Positions 62,096 to 64,000 of a stretch of DNA of 64,000 bases are shown here, piece after piece (the stretch's first letter is position 1; each line of letters starts with the position of its first letter). Origin of the DNA: Tetraselmis striata. Lineage: Eukaryota > Chlorophyta > Chlorodendrophyceae > Chlorodendrales > Chlorodendraceae. Both the position numbers and the translations under genes were made by a program. Below the pieces are notes generated by a model. The model made no database searches, was not told where the DNA came from, and was given only the letters and a program-made list of their open reading frames with translations. The DNA lies in assembly GCA_006384855.1 (NCBI GenBank), contig VCJN01003145.1, positions 1-64,000 of the forward strand. Direction: 5' to 3'.

Positions 62096-62260
62096 AACGT
62101 GAAGGGGAAACGGAGTCAAGGGGGAAGGGGGTTCTGTGTGTAACACAACGAAACTGGAAGATGCAAGCTCAGTTGTTACGGCTGCTTTTATGTCTACTCA
62201 TGCTGCACCCAAAAAAGGTGCTGCAACGACGGGTGAACTAGTAACCCCTACCACTTAGCA

Positions 62261-63600
62261 TCAAAGGTAGCCGAAGAAGCGGTTAGGAAAGGAGGAAACC
62301 CCATAAACTAGTTTAGAGAATTTCAAAGTTGAGTCTAGTTTTGCTAGTGATGAGCGAACGGAGTGAGCGGTAGATTGACGAAGAAGGGGTAGCGCCATGT
62401 CACGAAGGTGGCACCGGGAGGGCCACCGCTGCGGAGTCTTGTTGAACTTGGAAGTGGCGAAGGGGCGCGATGTGACCGAAGAAGAACCACGCGCCAGGTG
62501 AAGAGACGACATTAGGGTCGATGTAATCCATAACGACGTCGGAGTTTGTGGCCCAACCGCCTTGGTGGCGAATGTGGGACAACGGAACTCCGATGGCGTT
62601 AGCAGCAGACGCCGCACCCTTATTGCGAAGGCTGTGCGCGAGGTCCAGGAAGTGCCGGAGGGAGGGACAGCACCGACGAGACGAACGCCCGTAGTTCTGG
62701 ACAGCCAGCCCGACATTGCAGCGGCAATCCAAAATTTGGATTGCTCGCTTTGGGTGACTGCCCAGAAGTTTGTCTCGGCGAAGACAACATGGATCAAGGG
62801 AGCAGACTGTATGTTGTTGATGAAGTGGCGCATGAGACGGTCGCGGGACGCGGGGGTGTTGTGATGTTGGAAGGAGTAGCACGAGTAGGTCGTCGGGCCC
62901 CTTCTCTCGGTACACATGCATGATGATGTTAGTTGTAGGAGTCGTCATGCACGTCCCGTACTCATGTAATGACACTCCGGTAAGTCCCCTGGGAAAGAAA
63001 TGAAGTTGACAACCAAGGTCATGAGGGCTTGGAAGTCGAGCTGGTATTCGGGGGGAAGAGCAAACACAATCAACTCGGCATGCTGAACGAAGTTGTAAGC
63101 GACATCAACAGGCAACGGGACTTGCAAAGGGGCAGCCTCTAGCAAGCGGCGCTGCCTCATCAACGGCTGGCCCCTCAGGTGCGGGCTGTCCTTAGCAATG
63201 GGGTCGACGTTGTGCAGCCCGGAGAACTTGTTGATTGCTGTTGACTGGTAGTAGGGATGCAACGACTTAGCCCCAATGTGGCCCCGCTCACCAATCTAAG
63301 TAACAGACTGGACGATAGTAGCAGTAGTCGCCTCCGGCGGGCTGATATTTTCGGAGTCGTGGCAAAACTCCGCGAACTGAGACAGTTTGCCGGCATAGCT
63401 CGTGAGCGTCAGCTCCCTACGTTTAACGGCATAAGGAGCTGGAGGGTAGGTCGAGGGTTGTTGTCCCAACTCGTCCGAGCCGAACGCTGCATGTAGACGG
63501 GACCGGAGTGAAGCAGCCCATGGGGCGGCAACAGCCTCGAGCTCGTCAATTACGTAAGTACGACGCTTGGCCGACGGAGTAACATGGGGCCGGCTCATGT
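62261..63600 (-). pseudogene. Tyrosine recombinase (DIRS/Crypton/phage-integrase type), copy 2
   Basis: Minus-strand frames in order: 63598-63296 (YVIDELEAVAAPWAASLRSR, SYAGKLSQFAEFCHDS), 63340-62945 (GHIGAKSLHPY, PLPVDVAYNFV, EYQLDFQALM), 62975-62400 and 62917-62261. The catalytic region has LAHSLRNKGAASAANAIGV (the HxxR box), HIRHQGGW (the H/W box) and VVMDYIDP (candidate Tyr nucleophile). This is the C-terminal order of tyrosine recombinases. Frame changes at about 63300, 62960 and 62830 indicate decay. Such enzymes mobilise DIRS-like retroelements and Cryptons by strand exchange without target duplication. Which class this is cannot be decided from one ORF. Confidence 0.7.
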
Positions 63601-63607
63601 TAGCAAC

Positions 63608-63997
63608 CTACTCGGCCGCGGCGGTTAGGTTGCCGGCGGTTGATTGGAATCTGTTGGACGGGTTAGTCAGGGCACCAGTACTGGTTTGTGGGTCAAGGTT
63701 CATGTATGTGGGGGCGTGCCGACGCACGAGCCCATCGCGCTCGTAACGCATGTCCCGCGCGTAGCGTATACGATGGTCGTTGCGAACCAGTTGTAACACG
63801 TAGTGGAACAATCGACGGACGCAGTGGTGAGATGGTACGGGAGGCGGATTGTTGAGCCGCCATGTGCAGGTGTGCGAATGGTCGAGCTGCACTCGGCTGT
63901 GGCTGTAAGAAGCGTCGCACCGAAAACGGTCTAAATTAAGTCTATAAAGTGGGGGGTCCGGTATGGACAAATGACGCTCATCCCGCGCGCGGTCCAT
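63608..63997 (-). pseudogene. ORF upstream of the tyrosine recombinase, cut by window edge
   Basis: An open frame (HHCVRRLFHYVLQLVRNDHR, then RYARDMRYERDGLVRRHAP) ends at 63608, just before the recombinase frame. Its Arg- and His-rich helical character could be the N-terminal part of the same protein after a frame change. No family is recognised. Confidence 0.35.
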
Positions 63998-64000
63998 GGG

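Overview
This window looks like nuclear DNA from a GC-rich, intron-dense eukaryotic microbe, most likely a green (prasinophyte-type) alga. The evidence is five spliced genes with GT-AG (and two GC-AG) introns, animal-like families retained in many green flagellates (four-domain voltage-gated Ca2+ channel, GT29 sialyltransferase-like enzyme), and a heavy load of eukaryotic mobile elements. The style (G/C homopolymers of 16-32 bp in introns, a 68-bp GC-rich tandem repeat) reminds me of Cymbomonas-like Pyramimonadales. That is recollection, not a database result.

Layout. 1-3424: an element with about 500-bp terminal inverted repeats and a gag-like coding region with a CCHC zinc knuckle. 4468-18233 (minus): a complete four-domain voltage-gated Ca2+ channel alpha-1-like gene that I could resolve into 27 exons giving an uninterrupted 1,879-codon frame, with an EEEE selectivity filter, an EF-hand/pre-IQ region and an IQ motif. 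20070-24903 (plus): a type II membrane protein fusing EGF-like modules to a GT29 glycosyltransferase domain. About 25.97-26.60 kb (minus): fragmentary coding signal of an unknown protein. 26947-30544 (minus): an SRSF1-type SR splicing factor, 6 exons, 462 aa. 43132-46462 (plus): a tafazzin-type phospholipid acyltransferase, 6 exons, 450 aa. 47315-49834 (minus): a secreted cysteine-rich protein with a cysteine about every seventh residue, 6 exons, 258 aa.

Between and after these genes lie mobile-element remains. 30.9-31.3 kb is a 5'-truncated copy of a LINE-like element. 31.8-34.7 kb is a long inverted repeat, one arm of which is interrupted by a foldback MITE while the other arm keeps the empty site. 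35.5-36.2 kb is a decayed tyrosine recombinase. 36.5-42.2 kb reads as one LINE-like unit: an array of about 320-bp monomers with a 647-bp higher-order repeat, leading into an ORF and then reverse-transcriptase remains (YADD box). 50.8-64 kb is a transposon graveyard: 68-bp tandem arrays, a three-copy dispersed repeat, a decayed ORF with an N6/N4-methyltransferase-like domain, a decayed Mutator-like transposase, and a second, fuller tyrosine recombinase.

The host genes show no operon logic. They are independent loci: Ca2+ entry, Golgi glycosylation, mRNA splicing, mitochondrial lipid remodelling, and a secreted/surface protein. The most unusual themes are poly-C tracts beginning a few bases after 5' splice sites, a visible poly-C expansion in one of two homologous transposon copies, the EGF-GT29 fusion, the heptad-cysteine secreted protein, and a LINE whose 5' end appears to be a monomer array.
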